Source: Massilia sp. YIM B02769
GTDB taxonomy: Bacteria > Pseudomonadota > Gammaproteobacteria > Burkholderiales > Burkholderiaceae_D
NCBI RefSeq assembly: GCF_030411995.1
Contig: NZ_JASNRC010000005.1
Coordinates: forward strand, 1 to 64,000
DNA length: 64,000 nt
Direction of reading: 5' to 3'
Position 1 is the first letter of the stretch, and each line of letters begins with the position of its first letter. Below the pieces are notes generated by a model, which was not told where the DNA came from, did not search any database, and saw only the letters and a program-made list of their open reading frames with translations. Of this stretch, positions 53,120 through 62,171 are shown piece by piece. Both the position numbers and the translations under genes were made by a program.

Positions 53120-55273
53120 ATGCAGGCAGGCATGATGGGTTCTGAACGTTCCGATGAGCAAGCATCCGCGCCACCCGGATGGCGCTCGCGCGATTTCAAG
53201 GTGCTGCTCGACCATATTCCCGCCGGCGTCGTGATCCACGGCGCCGATTCGCGCGCCGTCTACGCCAACCGCTGCGCACAGCGCCTGCTCGGCCCCATTA
53301 TCGATCTGATGCGCACCTACCCGGCCGACTCGGGCGTGGTGCCGCTGCTGCGCGCCGACGGCAGCGCGCTGCCGGCCGACGCCAACCCCGTGTCCTGCGT
53401 GCTGCGCACCGGCAGGACCGTGCACGACACGGTCGTCGGCCTGCCCGGCGACAGCGTGCGCTGGCTGATCTGCAATGCCTATCCCCTGCACGACGCCGAG
53501 GGGCGGATCCACGAAGTGGCGGTCTGCTTCACCGAATGCACCGACCTGAAGCGCACCGAGGAGACCCTGCTGCGCTCGGAAGAGCGCCTGCGCCTGGCCA
53601 TGCAGGGCAGCACCGACGCGCCTTGGGACTGGAGCGTCGACACCGGCCTGGTGCATTATTCCGAACGCTGGTGGGACATGCTGGGCTTTCCGCATTCGCA
53701 CGGCGAGCGTGACCCGGTGGCGTGGCGCACGCAAATGCATCCCGAGGACATGCCGCGCGTGGATGCCTTTGTCGCGTCCCTGGTGGCGTCCGGCGAGAGC
53801 ACCTACAGCGTCGAATTCCGCCTGCGCCACCGCGACGGCCACTACGTGCCGGTGCTCTCGCGCGGCTTCGTGCAGCGCGACCGCAACGGCAAGGGCGTGC
53901 GCATCGCCGGCACGAATACCGACCTGACCGCCGCCAAGGAAGCCGAACGCCGCATCCACGAACTGGCCTATTTCGACTATCTTACCGGCCTGCCGAACCG
54001 GCGCCTGCTGATCGACGAACTGTCGCGCATCCTCTCGCGCAGCGACCGCAACGGCGAGTATGGCGCCCTGATGTTCATCGACCTCGACAACTTCAAGCTG
54101 CTCAACGATACCCTCGGCCACGACGCCGGCGACGCCCTGCTGCGCGAGGTGGCGAAGCGCCTGCGCGGCACCGTGCGCGCGAGCGACCACCTGGCGCGCC
54201 TGGGCGGCGACGAATTCGTGGTCGTGCTCGACGACCTGGGCACGAGCGAGCGCGATGCGATCCACGAGGCGCGCCTGGTCGGCGCCAAGCTGCTGGAAGC
54301 CCTGGCCCAGCCGCACGCGCTGGGTGCGCGGCCCAGCATCAGCACCCCCAGCATCGGCGTGGCCATGTTCGGCGCCGGGGCCGGCGCCGACAGCGTCGAC
54401 CAGCTGCTGCGCCAGGCCGACCTGGCCATGTACCGCGCCAAGGCCGAGGGCCGCAACACCCTGCGTTTCTTCGATCCCGACATGCAGGCGGCGGCCGAGC
54501 GCCAGGCCGAGCTGGAGGGCGACCTGCACGACGCCATCGGCCAGCACCGCTTCGAGCTGTATTGCCAGCCGCAGGTCGGCGTCGACGGCAGGCTGGCCGG
54601 CGCCGAGGTACTGCTGCGCTGGCGCCACGCCACGCGCGGCCTGGTGCCGCCCGACGAATTCATCGGCCTGGCCGAAACGAGCGGCCTGATCGTGCCGCTG
54701 GGCGCCATGGTCCTGGCCGAAAGCTGCCGCGCCCTGGCGCGCTGGGCCGGCACGCCGCTGCTGCGCGAGCTGACCCTGGCCGTGAATGTCAGCGCCCAGC
54801 AGCTGCGCGACCCCGGTTTCGTCGACGCCGTGCTCGCCACGCTGGCCGCGACCGGCGCCCCGCCCCAGCAACTCTTCCTCGAACTGACCGAAAGCGTGTT
54901 CGCCGAAGACCTGGACGCCGCCTGCGCCAAGATGCATGCGCTGCGCCTGCACGGCGTGTGCTTCTCGCTCGACGACTTCGGCACCGGCTATTCCTCGCTT
55001 GCCTACCTGAAGCGCTTTCCGCTTACCGAACTGAAAATCGACCGCAGCTTCGTCAAGGACTTGCCGGGCGAAGCCCACGCCGGCGCCATCGTCGACGCCA
55101 TCCTGGCCCTGGCCCGCACGCTGCAGCTCGACGTGGTGGCCGAAGGCATCGAGACCGGCGAGCAGCGCGATTTTCTCGTTGCGCGCGGCTGCCGCCTGCT
55201 GCAAGGCTACCTGCTGGGCAAGCCGCGTCCCATGGCCGAGTTCGAGGCCAGCTTCGGCGCTGCCGACGCCTGA
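53120..55273 (+). CDS. PAS-PAS-GGDEF-EAL c-di-GMP signalling protein, copy 2
   Basis: This 717-residue protein has the same four domains in the same order as its neighbour and similar sequence throughout (for example PAGVVIHGADSRAVYANR against PAGVVVHGPDSRAFYANR), so the pair arose by tandem duplication. GGDEF lies near residue 362 with RASD as I-site; the EAL domain keeps EVLLRW, LELTESVF, SLDDFGTGYSSL and AEGIETGEQ. Start is uncertain: ATG 53120, 53132 and 53135 and a TTG at 53111 are in frame. It begins 47 bp after copy 1. Confidence 0.92.
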   Translation: MQAGMMGSERSDEQASAPPGWRSRDFKVLLDHIPAGVVIHGADSRAVYANRCAQRLLGPIIDLMRTYPADSGVVPLLRADGSALPADANPVSCVLRTGRTVHDTVVGLPGDSVRWLICNAYPLHDAEGRIHEVAVCFTECTDLKRTEETLLRSEERLRLAMQGSTDAPWDWSVDTGLVHYSERWWDMLGFPHSHGERDPVAWRTQMHPEDMPRVDAFVASLVASGESTYSVEFRLRHRDGHYVPVLSRGFVQRDRNGKGVRIAGTNTDLTAAKEAERRIHELAYFDYLTGLPNRRLLIDELSRILSRSDRNGEYGALMFIDLDNFKLLNDTLGHDAGDALLREVAKRLRGTVRASDHLARLGGDEFVVVLDDLGTSERDAIHEARLVGAKLLEALAQPHALGARPSISTPSIGVAMFGAGAGADSVDQLLRQADLAMYRAKAEGRNTLRFFDPDMQAAAERQAELEGDLHDAIGQHRFELYCQPQVGVDGRLAGAEVLLRWRHATRGLVPPDEFIGLAETSGLIVPLGAMVLAESCRALARWAGTPLLRELTLAVNVSAQQLRDPGFVDAVLATLAATGAPPQQLFLELTESVFAEDLDAACAKMHALRLHGVCFSLDDFGTGYSSLAYLKRFPLTELKIDRSFVKDLPGEAHAGAIVDAILALARTLQLDVVAEGIETGEQRDFLVARGCRLLQGYLLGKPRPMAEFEASFGAADA

Positions 55274-55333
55274 GCCGGCCGCATGCGCCGGAAAGGCCGA
55301 AAGCGCGCTTATTCGGGCGGTATAATTGCCTGA

Positions 55334-57631
55334 ATGAAAACACAAATGCTGGTCCGCCGCATGCGCGGCTTGTCCTTTGCCGCGCTGCTGGCCGCCGATC
55401 CGGTGCAGGCGGCCGAGACCGACGGCTTGCGCGCGCTGCGCATCGACCGCGCCGACACCCCGACCATCGACGGCATGCTCGACGACGCCGCCTGGCGCCG
55501 CGCCCCGCTTCACACGGGCTTCCACAAGCACCTGCCGCGCGATGGCGAGGCGCTGCCGGCCGCGCTCAGGACGAGCGTGCAGCTGGTGGTCGAGGATGAC
55601 GCGCTGGTGTTCGGCATCCGCGCCTGGGACGGCGATCCGGCGCGCCTGCGTGGCCTGCTGGCGCGGCGCGACAAGGTGAATGTGGACCAGGACTTCATCG
55701 GCATCTGGATCGACCCGGCCGGCCACGGCCGCGCGGCCCAGTTCGTGCGCGTGAACATCGCCGGCGTTGTCAGCGACGGCATGCACCGCGCCGACAACGA
55801 CGAATCCGACCTCGGCCCGGACTTCCCGGTCGACGCCGCCGTCCGGCTCCTGCCCGACGGCTACAGCATGGAAGTGCGCTGGCCATTGTCGAACCTGCGC
55901 TTCCCGTATGCGGACGGACGCAACTGGCGCGTGCTGGTCGAGCGCAGCATTCCGCATGCCGACGGCGCCCTGGTGGCGACCGCCCCGTTCCGCATCGACA
56001 CCCTGAGCCGCCTGAGCTACCTGCAGGAGGTCGAGGGCATGGGCGCCACCGTGGCGGCCGTGCGCGACCGCGGCTTTGTCGAGCTGCGCCCGGAACTGAC
56101 GGTGCGGCGCGAACGCGCCACGGCGCCGGGCGCGCGCTCGCGCGGCCAGCAGGCCGAGATGGGCCTGGAAATCAATGCGCGTCCGCGCGCCGACTGGGTC
56201 TTCAACGCCACGCTGAACCCGGATTACTCGCAAGTCGAGATCGACGTGCCGACCTCGCAGGGCGCCGGCAACATCGCGCTCAGCCTGCCGGAAAAGCGCG
56301 GCTTTTTCCTGGAAAGCGCCGACGTGCTGGGCCTGCCGCTGCCGGCGTTTTATTCGCGCACCGTGAACGACCCGGAGTACGGCCTGCGCGCGACCTGGCG
56401 CGGCGCCGAGATGGACGCCACCGCGATGAGCCTGCGCGACGAACCGGGCGGCCTGCTGCTGCGCGGGCGGCCCTACGAAACCCTGGAAACGATCCAGACT
56501 GGACGCACCGTGGCTAGCCTGGCGCGCGCCCGCTGGCACGGCGACGGGCTGCTGCTCGGCGCCTTTGCCTCGCAGCGCGACTACGGGCGCCATGGCAGCA
56601 ACGACGTGCTCGGGCTGGACGCCCAGTGGCAGGCCGAAGGCGGCGACGGCGCCCAGCATCAGGTCTCCAGCGTGGCCATGGCCTCGCGCACCACGGCCGG
56701 CTTCGGCGCCGACGGCATGGCGGCGCGTGTGGGCGGGCGCGCGGGCGGCTATGCCTGGGGCAAATACCTGCACAAGACCGAGCGCTGGTGGCACGAGGTC
56801 GAGCTGGAAGCGATCGCGCCGGGCTTCGTCAACGACAACGGCTTCGTGCCGCAGGCCGGCGTCGCCCGCGTCAGCGGCTCGATCAACCGCATCCTCGGCG
56901 CGCAGGCGCTGGGCAAACTGGAACTCTACGAATTCGAGACCTACCTGGCTTTCCACGAGATGCGCACGCTGGCCGACCACACGACGGGGCAGCGCGGCGG
57001 CGAGACCGTCGAGCGCAGGCTGCGGCCCGGCGTGTGGATGGCGGCGCCCTTGCAGACCGGCTTCTGGGCCGAACTCGGCTTCGACCGCCAGCGCGCAGGA
57101 CCCGGCGCCCGCCTGCACGATACGCGGGTCGTCAACTTCGGCATCGAGACGACGCCGGCGCCGTGGATCTCGAAGATCGCGGCGGAAGTTGCCATTGGGC
57201 GCCAGCTCGACTTCGCCGCCGACCGCGTCGGCCCCGGCGGACAGGCGATCCTGGATGTGGGACTACGCCTGCCGCTGCCGATCCGGCCGGGCTGGTCGCT
57301 GGAACTCGACGGGCACCTGAACCGCAGCTGGATTCGCGGCCGCCTGGGCCAGCCGGCGTTTGCCGACACCGCCTGGCGCGCGCTCGCCATCGTCCACTTC
57401 AGCCCGCGCGATTCGCTGCGCCTGCTGGCCCAGAACACCTGGGCCGCGCGGCGCGACGACGGCGTGACCCAGCTGGAAGCATGGAATGAGCGGCAGGTGC
57501 ACCGCTCGCTGCTGTACCGCTACCAGTGGCGCCACGGGCGCACGCTGTCGCTGGGCGTTGTCGACGACAGGCTGCCGCTGGTGGACGAGAACAGCAGGTC
57601 GCTGACTTTCAAGCTGCAATGGGAAGTGTGA
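55334..57631 (+). CDS. DUF5916 outer-membrane-type protein with CBM9-like N-terminal domain
   Basis: This 765-residue exported protein has a signal peptide (LSFAALLAADPVQAAE, cleavage near 27), an N-terminal carbohydrate-binding family 9-like domain (about 32-235, PTIDGMLDDAAWRRAPLHTG), and a long C-terminal DUF5916 region (about 245-765) rich in alternating strands, with LNPDYSQVEIDVPTSQGAGN and LPEKRGFFLESADVLGLP as typical segments. It is probably an outer membrane barrel; the role is unknown. ATG 55334 lies 60 bp after the second GGDEF-EAL gene. Confidence 0.82.
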   Translation: MKTQMLVRRMRGLSFAALLAADPVQAAETDGLRALRIDRADTPTIDGMLDDAAWRRAPLHTGFHKHLPRDGEALPAALRTSVQLVVEDDALVFGIRAWDGDPARLRGLLARRDKVNVDQDFIGIWIDPAGHGRAAQFVRVNIAGVVSDGMHRADNDESDLGPDFPVDAAVRLLPDGYSMEVRWPLSNLRFPYADGRNWRVLVERSIPHADGALVATAPFRIDTLSRLSYLQEVEGMGATVAAVRDRGFVELRPELTVRRERATAPGARSRGQQAEMGLEINARPRADWVFNATLNPDYSQVEIDVPTSQGAGNIALSLPEKRGFFLESADVLGLPLPAFYSRTVNDPEYGLRATWRGAEMDATAMSLRDEPGGLLLRGRPYETLETIQTGRTVASLARARWHGDGLLLGAFASQRDYGRHGSNDVLGLDAQWQAEGGDGAQHQVSSVAMASRTTAGFGADGMAARVGGRAGGYAWGKYLHKTERWWHEVELEAIAPGFVNDNGFVPQAGVARVSGSINRILGAQALGKLELYEFETYLAFHEMRTLADHTTGQRGGETVERRLRPGVWMAAPLQTGFWAELGFDRQRAGPGARLHDTRVVNFGIETTPAPWISKIAAEVAIGRQLDFAADRVGPGGQAILDVGLRLPLPIRPGWSLELDGHLNRSWIRGRLGQPAFADTAWRALAIVHFSPRDSLRLLAQNTWAARRDDGVTQLEAWNERQVHRSLLYRYQWRHGRTLSLGVVDDRLPLVDENSRSLTFKLQWEV

Positions 57632-57696
57632 GCGTGCCGCCACCCTCCTTTGCGCCGCATGGCGCGAACGCGATGCGATTGTGATAACAGTGCACC

Positions 57697-60600
57697 ATGA
57701 GCGAACCATCCTGTGCGATGCTGCCGCCAACGGCTTCGTTCATTTCGATCATGGGCACCCACACACCTGACCAGGCAGCGCAAGAGACCCTCGACAACGC
57801 CCCGCTTTCCTTTCCGATCGTCGGCATCGGCGCATCCGCCGGCGGCCTGACGGCGCTGGTCGACCTGCTGGAACACCTGCCGCCTGCGCCGGGCATGGCG
57901 TTCATCATCGTCTTCCATTTGCCGGCCGACCAGCACAGCAACGCGGACCGGGTATTGCAAGGGTCGACCCGCCTGCCGGTCGTGCAGGTCAGGCATGCGA
58001 CCCCCATCCTGCCCGACCACATCTACGTCGTTCCGCCCGCCTGCAGCATGAAGATGGAGAACGCCCACCTGGTCCTGTACGAACTCGATCGCACACCGGG
58101 CATTCCGGCGACCATCGACGGTTTCTTCGCGACGCTGGCCATGGCGCACGGTGCACGAGCGGTCGGCGTCGTCCTGTCGGGCCTCGGGTCGGATGGCACC
58201 GCGGGCCTGGCGCGCATCAAGGGACAGGGCGGCATCACCCTGGTCCAGTCGCCCACCGATGCCGAGCATTCCGGCATGCCGCAGGCGGCGATCGATGCCG
58301 GCACGGCCGATTTCGTGCTTGCCGCCGCCGACATTCCGGCCAGGCTGGCCGCACTGCATGGCGCCACGCAGCCAGGCCGGGGGAACGCTCCGGATGGCCA
58401 TGCCGGCGCCAGCCCGGACCTGGAGGGCGCCTTGCACGAGGTGCTGTCGACGCTGCACGAACATACCGGCCATGACTTTCGCCAGTACGCGCGCGCCACC
58501 CTGCTGCGCCGGCTGGAGCGGCGCCTGGAGCTGCGCCGGCAGCCGGATTTGCCGAGCTACCATGCGCTGCAGCGGCAAGACCCGGCCGAATCGCAGGCCC
58601 TGCTCAAGGACCTGTTGATCGGTGTGACCCGGTTCTTTCGCGACCCGGCGGCGTTCGCCCTGCTCGAGCACGCTGTCCTGCCGCAGATCTTCGCCGGCAA
58701 GGGTCCGGACGATACGGTGCGGGTGTGGGTGGCCGCCTGCTCCACCGGCGAGGAAGCCTATTCGATGGCGATGCTGCTGGCCGATCATGCCGCCGCACTG
58801 GCCGATCCGCCTGCGATCCAGGTATTCGCTTCCGACATCGATGCCCAGGCGATTCGCACGGCGCGTGCCGGCCTGTATCCCGCATCCATCGCGCAGGACC
58901 TGCCGCAGGACCGGCTGCAGCGCTATTTCACCGTCGAGAACGGCGCCTACAAGGTGCGCAAGGCGCTGGCGCGGCAGGTACTCTTTGCCGAACATAACCT
59001 GTTGCGCGACCCCGCCTTTTGCACGCTGGACCTGGTCAGTTGCCGCAACTTCCTGATCTACCTGAACAAGGACATGCACCGGCGCGTCCTGGACATGGTT
59101 CACTTTGCCCTGCGTCCCGGCGGCTACCTCATGCTTGGCAGCACCGAAACGATCGATGAGGCATCCGGCCTGTTCGTCACGGTCGATGCCGGCATGCGGC
59201 TGTATCGGACGGCGGCGGCGCCGGCGCACCAGCCGGCGCGCGCCCTGCCCCGGCCTGTCGAAGCGCCACAAGCGCAGCCCGGCATGCGCCGCCGCAGCCG
59301 CCTGTTTTCCTTCGCCGACATCCACCTGCACAAGATCGCCGAGCAGGCGGCCCCCAGTATCCTGGTCGACGGCAATGCCGACATCGTGCACATCGCGGCG
59401 GAGGCCAGCCGCTTCCTGCGCCATGCCGGCGGCGAGCCGACGCGCGACCTGGTGGCACTGGTCCCGCCGGCATGGCGGCTGGCATTGCGCACCGCGCTGT
59501 TCCAGGCACGGAAGACCTGCCGCGAGACAGCCACCGGTGCGGTGCGCTACGAGGAAAACGGCGAACAGCGCGCGCTCGACATGCGCATCCTGCCGTTCCA
59601 TGACGAGCATGCCGAAGGCTTGCTGATGCTGGTGAGCTTCTTCGATCTCCCGATCATGCCGGTGACGGCCGCGCCCTCCGACACATGCGAGCAGCCGCTG
59701 CTGGAACAATTCGACCAGGAACTGCGCGCTACCCGCCGCAAGCTGCTCGACACCATCGACCAGGCCGAACAGTCCGACGCCGCATTGCGCACCACCCTGG
59801 AAGAGATGACGACCACCATCGAAGCGCTGCGCTCGGCGAACCGGCAGCTCGGCGCAAGCCTGGAGCATGCGCAGGCCGCCAACCGGGAACTGCGCGCTGC
59901 CAACGGCGACCTGGCGCAACGCCTCGACAGCCTGGTCAAGTCGCACGACGACCTGAACAACCTGATCGCATCGTCCGACGTCGCGACCCTGTTCCTCGAC
60001 CCGCACATGTGCATCGAGCGCTACACGCCGCGCATCGCCGGCCTGTTCAACGTGATCCCCGCCGATGTCGGCCGCCCACTGCAGCACATCACCAGCCGGC
60101 TCGACAACCCGAACCTGGCCGAGGATGCCGCCCGCGTGTTCGAGACGCTGCAGCCGCTGGAGCAGGAAGTCGGCAGCAGGGACGGCCAGGTGTACATCGT
60201 GCGCGTCTATCCGTATCGGACCGGCGCGCATCGCATCGCGGGCGCGGTGATGACCTTCTTCGACATCACGGGACGCAAGGAAGCGGAAGACAGGCTGCGC
60301 GAGAGCGAGGTCTTGCTGCGTACGCTGCTGGAGAGCCATGCGCAAGCCATCTGGCAGACCGATGCGCATGGGCGCGTGGTAAGCGATTCGGCGTCGTGGC
60401 TCGCCTTTACCGGGCAGACAGGGATGGAATGGACCGGCGAAGGCTGGGCCGACGCACTGCATCCGGACGACCGCAGGATGGCGCTGCGGGTGTGGCGTGC
60501 CGGCATCGCTGCCGGCCAGGTCATCCGCAACCGGTTCCGGCTGCGAACCGCGCATGGCGGCTGGCGCTGGACCAGCGTGCTGGCCGCGCCGGTGCGCAAT

Positions 60601-61458
60601 CCGGATGGGTCGGTGCGCAAGTGGGTGGGCATGAACATCGACATCGATACCGAACAGCGCGCCGCAGACCTGCTCCGCGCGAGCGAGACGCGCTTCCGGG
60701 CACTGGCCAGCGTCGGGGCGTCGTCGTTCTACCGCATCAGCGCCGACTGGCATGCGATCCATCGGTACGACGGTTCGGGCATCCTTGCCGATGACAAGCA
60801 ACCGGGCGCCGGCTGGCTGCAAGACTGTATTCCCGCGGACGAGCGTCCACGGCTGCGCGCCGCCATCGCGCGCGCGATCGCCAGCCGCAGCGCTTTCGCG
60901 TTCGAGCACCGCGTGCTGCGCCCGGATGGGTCGGTGGCCTGGGTCGCCTCGCGCGCGGTCCCGCTGCTGGACGACCACGGCGACATCCTCGAATGGTTCG
61001 GCGCGCAAACCGATGTCACCGCGCGCGTCAAGGCCGACCAGGCTTTCGCGCGCCTGTTCGAGGCCGCGCCGGCGCCGCTCCTGGTGCCCGGAACCGACGC
61101 GCCGCGCTTCACCATTCGCCAGGTTAACAGCGCCTGGCTGGCGGCCACGATGCGCACGCGCGACGCCATCCTCGGGCGCGGCATCGTCGTAGCCTACCCC
61201 GACAATCCGGACGGCACTGGCGCCGGCGCTGCCGCACTGCTGCGCGCCTCGCTCGAACAGGTGCTGGCCTCGCGCCAATCCGACCGCTTGCCCGACCTGC
61301 GCTACGATGTCGCGCGGCCGGACGGCAGCGTCGAGGAACGCTGGTGGCGCCCGGTGAGTGCGCCGGTCCTCGACCCGGACGGCATGGTCGAGGCCATCCT
61401 TCACCATGCCGACGACGTGACCGCCGCCTGCCGCGCCGGGAACGGCGCCGGGCAGTAG
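57697..61458 (+). CDS. CheB-CheR-multi-PAS fusion protein without kinase domain
   Basis: This 1253-residue protein joins a CheB methylesterase domain (about 38-225: GIGASAGG with Ser47, VFHLPADQHS, LSGLGSDGTAGL), a CheR methyltransferase domain (about 240-510: WVAACSTGEEAYSMAM, FASDIDAQAI, LVSCRNFLIYLN), a linker and coiled-coil region (about 670-755), and four PAS-type domains (about 755-1250). Catalytic residues of both modification domains are present. Many relatives end in a histidine kinase; here the frame stops after a PAS domain. The output is therefore unclear. No chemotaxis operon is near. Confidence 0.88.
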   Translation: MSEPSCAMLPPTASFISIMGTHTPDQAAQETLDNAPLSFPIVGIGASAGGLTALVDLLEHLPPAPGMAFIIVFHLPADQHSNADRVLQGSTRLPVVQVRHATPILPDHIYVVPPACSMKMENAHLVLYELDRTPGIPATIDGFFATLAMAHGARAVGVVLSGLGSDGTAGLARIKGQGGITLVQSPTDAEHSGMPQAAIDAGTADFVLAAADIPARLAALHGATQPGRGNAPDGHAGASPDLEGALHEVLSTLHEHTGHDFRQYARATLLRRLERRLELRRQPDLPSYHALQRQDPAESQALLKDLLIGVTRFFRDPAAFALLEHAVLPQIFAGKGPDDTVRVWVAACSTGEEAYSMAMLLADHAAALADPPAIQVFASDIDAQAIRTARAGLYPASIAQDLPQDRLQRYFTVENGAYKVRKALARQVLFAEHNLLRDPAFCTLDLVSCRNFLIYLNKDMHRRVLDMVHFALRPGGYLMLGSTETIDEASGLFVTVDAGMRLYRTAAAPAHQPARALPRPVEAPQAQPGMRRRSRLFSFADIHLHKIAEQAAPSILVDGNADIVHIAAEASRFLRHAGGEPTRDLVALVPPAWRLALRTALFQARKTCRETATGAVRYEENGEQRALDMRILPFHDEHAEGLLMLVSFFDLPIMPVTAAPSDTCEQPLLEQFDQELRATRRKLLDTIDQAEQSDAALRTTLEEMTTTIEALRSANRQLGASLEHAQAANRELRAANGDLAQRLDSLVKSHDDLNNLIASSDVATLFLDPHMCIERYTPRIAGLFNVIPADVGRPLQHITSRLDNPNLAEDAARVFETLQPLEQEVGSRDGQVYIVRVYPYRTGAHRIAGAVMTFFDITGRKEAEDRLRESEVLLRTLLESHAQAIWQTDAHGRVVSDSASWLAFTGQTGMEWTGEGWADALHPDDRRMALRVWRAGIAAGQVIRNRFRLRTAHGGWRWTSVLAAPVRNPDGSVRKWVGMNIDIDTEQRAADLLRASETRFRALASVGASSFYRISADWHAIHRYDGSGILADDKQPGAGWLQDCIPADERPRLRAAIARAIASRSAFAFEHRVLRPDGSVAWVASRAVPLLDDHGDILEWFGAQTDVTARVKADQAFARLFEAAPAPLLVPGTDAPRFTIRQVNSAWLAATMRTRDAILGRGIVVAYPDNPDGTGAGAAALLRASLEQVLASRQSDRLPDLRYDVARPDGSVEERWWRPVSAPVLDPDGMVEAILHHADDVTAACRAGNGAGQ

Positions 61459-61612
61459 CGGCGCGCGCCCGGGGCCGTGGTCCGTGGCGTGCGCTGGATA
61501 CCGCACGAATCGCAGTATTCTAGTAGCAAATAGACAATGAGCAACGCCGTGCGCAAGCAATGCCGCACCGCCCTCCTTGCATGCCCCGATCAACCGGACA
61601 AAGGTGTCCCAC

Positions 61613-62170
61613 TTGACCACCACGCTTCGCTCCGACGCCGCCCTGCGGCGCGACCAGATCCTCGACGCCGCCGATGCCGTCTTCTCGCGCCATGGCGTGA
61701 CCGCGCCGCTCGAGCTGGTGGTGGCGCAGGCCGGCGTCGGCCGGGCCACCCTGTACCGCAACTTCCCCGACCGCGCGGCCCTGATGGACGCCCTGCTGGA
61801 ACGTTCGCTGGCCGGCCTCGAAGGCCAGGCCGGCGGCGCCGATTTGTTCGCCCTGCTGGAACAGGTGGCGCAATGCATCGTTGCCTCGCCTGCCGTGACC
61901 GATTACTGGCGCGCGGTCGAGGCCGACCATCCGGTGGCCAAGGCCGGACGCGAACGCCTGGCCAGGCTGTTCCGGGCGCCGCTGGCCGCCGCCGTGAAAA
62001 GCGGCGCCTGCCGCGCCGACCTGAAACCGGCCGACATCGTGCTGGTCTGCGGCATGCTCGGCGCCGCCCTGCGCGGCAGCACCCCGGCCCAGCAGCGCAG
62101 CCTGGCGCGGCGCGCGCTCGAACTGGTCGGGGGCGGGATCGCCGCGCAAGCGCCCACCCGGAAACGCTAG
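61613..62170 (+). CDS. TetR-family transcriptional repressor
   Basis: This 185-residue protein has an N-terminal TetR helix-turn-helix (about 12-55: ILDAADAVFSRHGVTAPLEL, then GVGRATLYRNFPDRAALMDA) and a helical ligand-binding domain. I choose the TTG at 61613, which has AAAGGTG six bases upstream; GTG 61604 and TTG 61577 are in-frame alternatives. It directly precedes an efflux transporter gene (one base between stop and start), so it probably represses this operon and is released by a transported compound. Confidence 0.87.
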   Translation: MTTTLRSDAALRRDQILDAADAVFSRHGVTAPLELVVAQAGVGRATLYRNFPDRAALMDALLERSLAGLEGQAGGADLFALLEQVAQCIVASPAVTDYWRAVEADHPVAKAGRERLARLFRAPLAAAVKSGACRADLKPADIVLVCGMLGAALRGSTPAQQRSLARRALELVGGGIAAQAPTRKR

Positions 62171-62171
62171 C

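Noticed and set aside
53012..61878. Very long minus-strand frames (about 1368 and 1452 codons) opposite the GGDEF-EAL, DUF5916 and CheB-CheR genes
   Set aside because: They mirror third-codon GC bias of the real plus-strand genes, have His/Arg/Gln/Gly-rich composition without domains, and span several genes.
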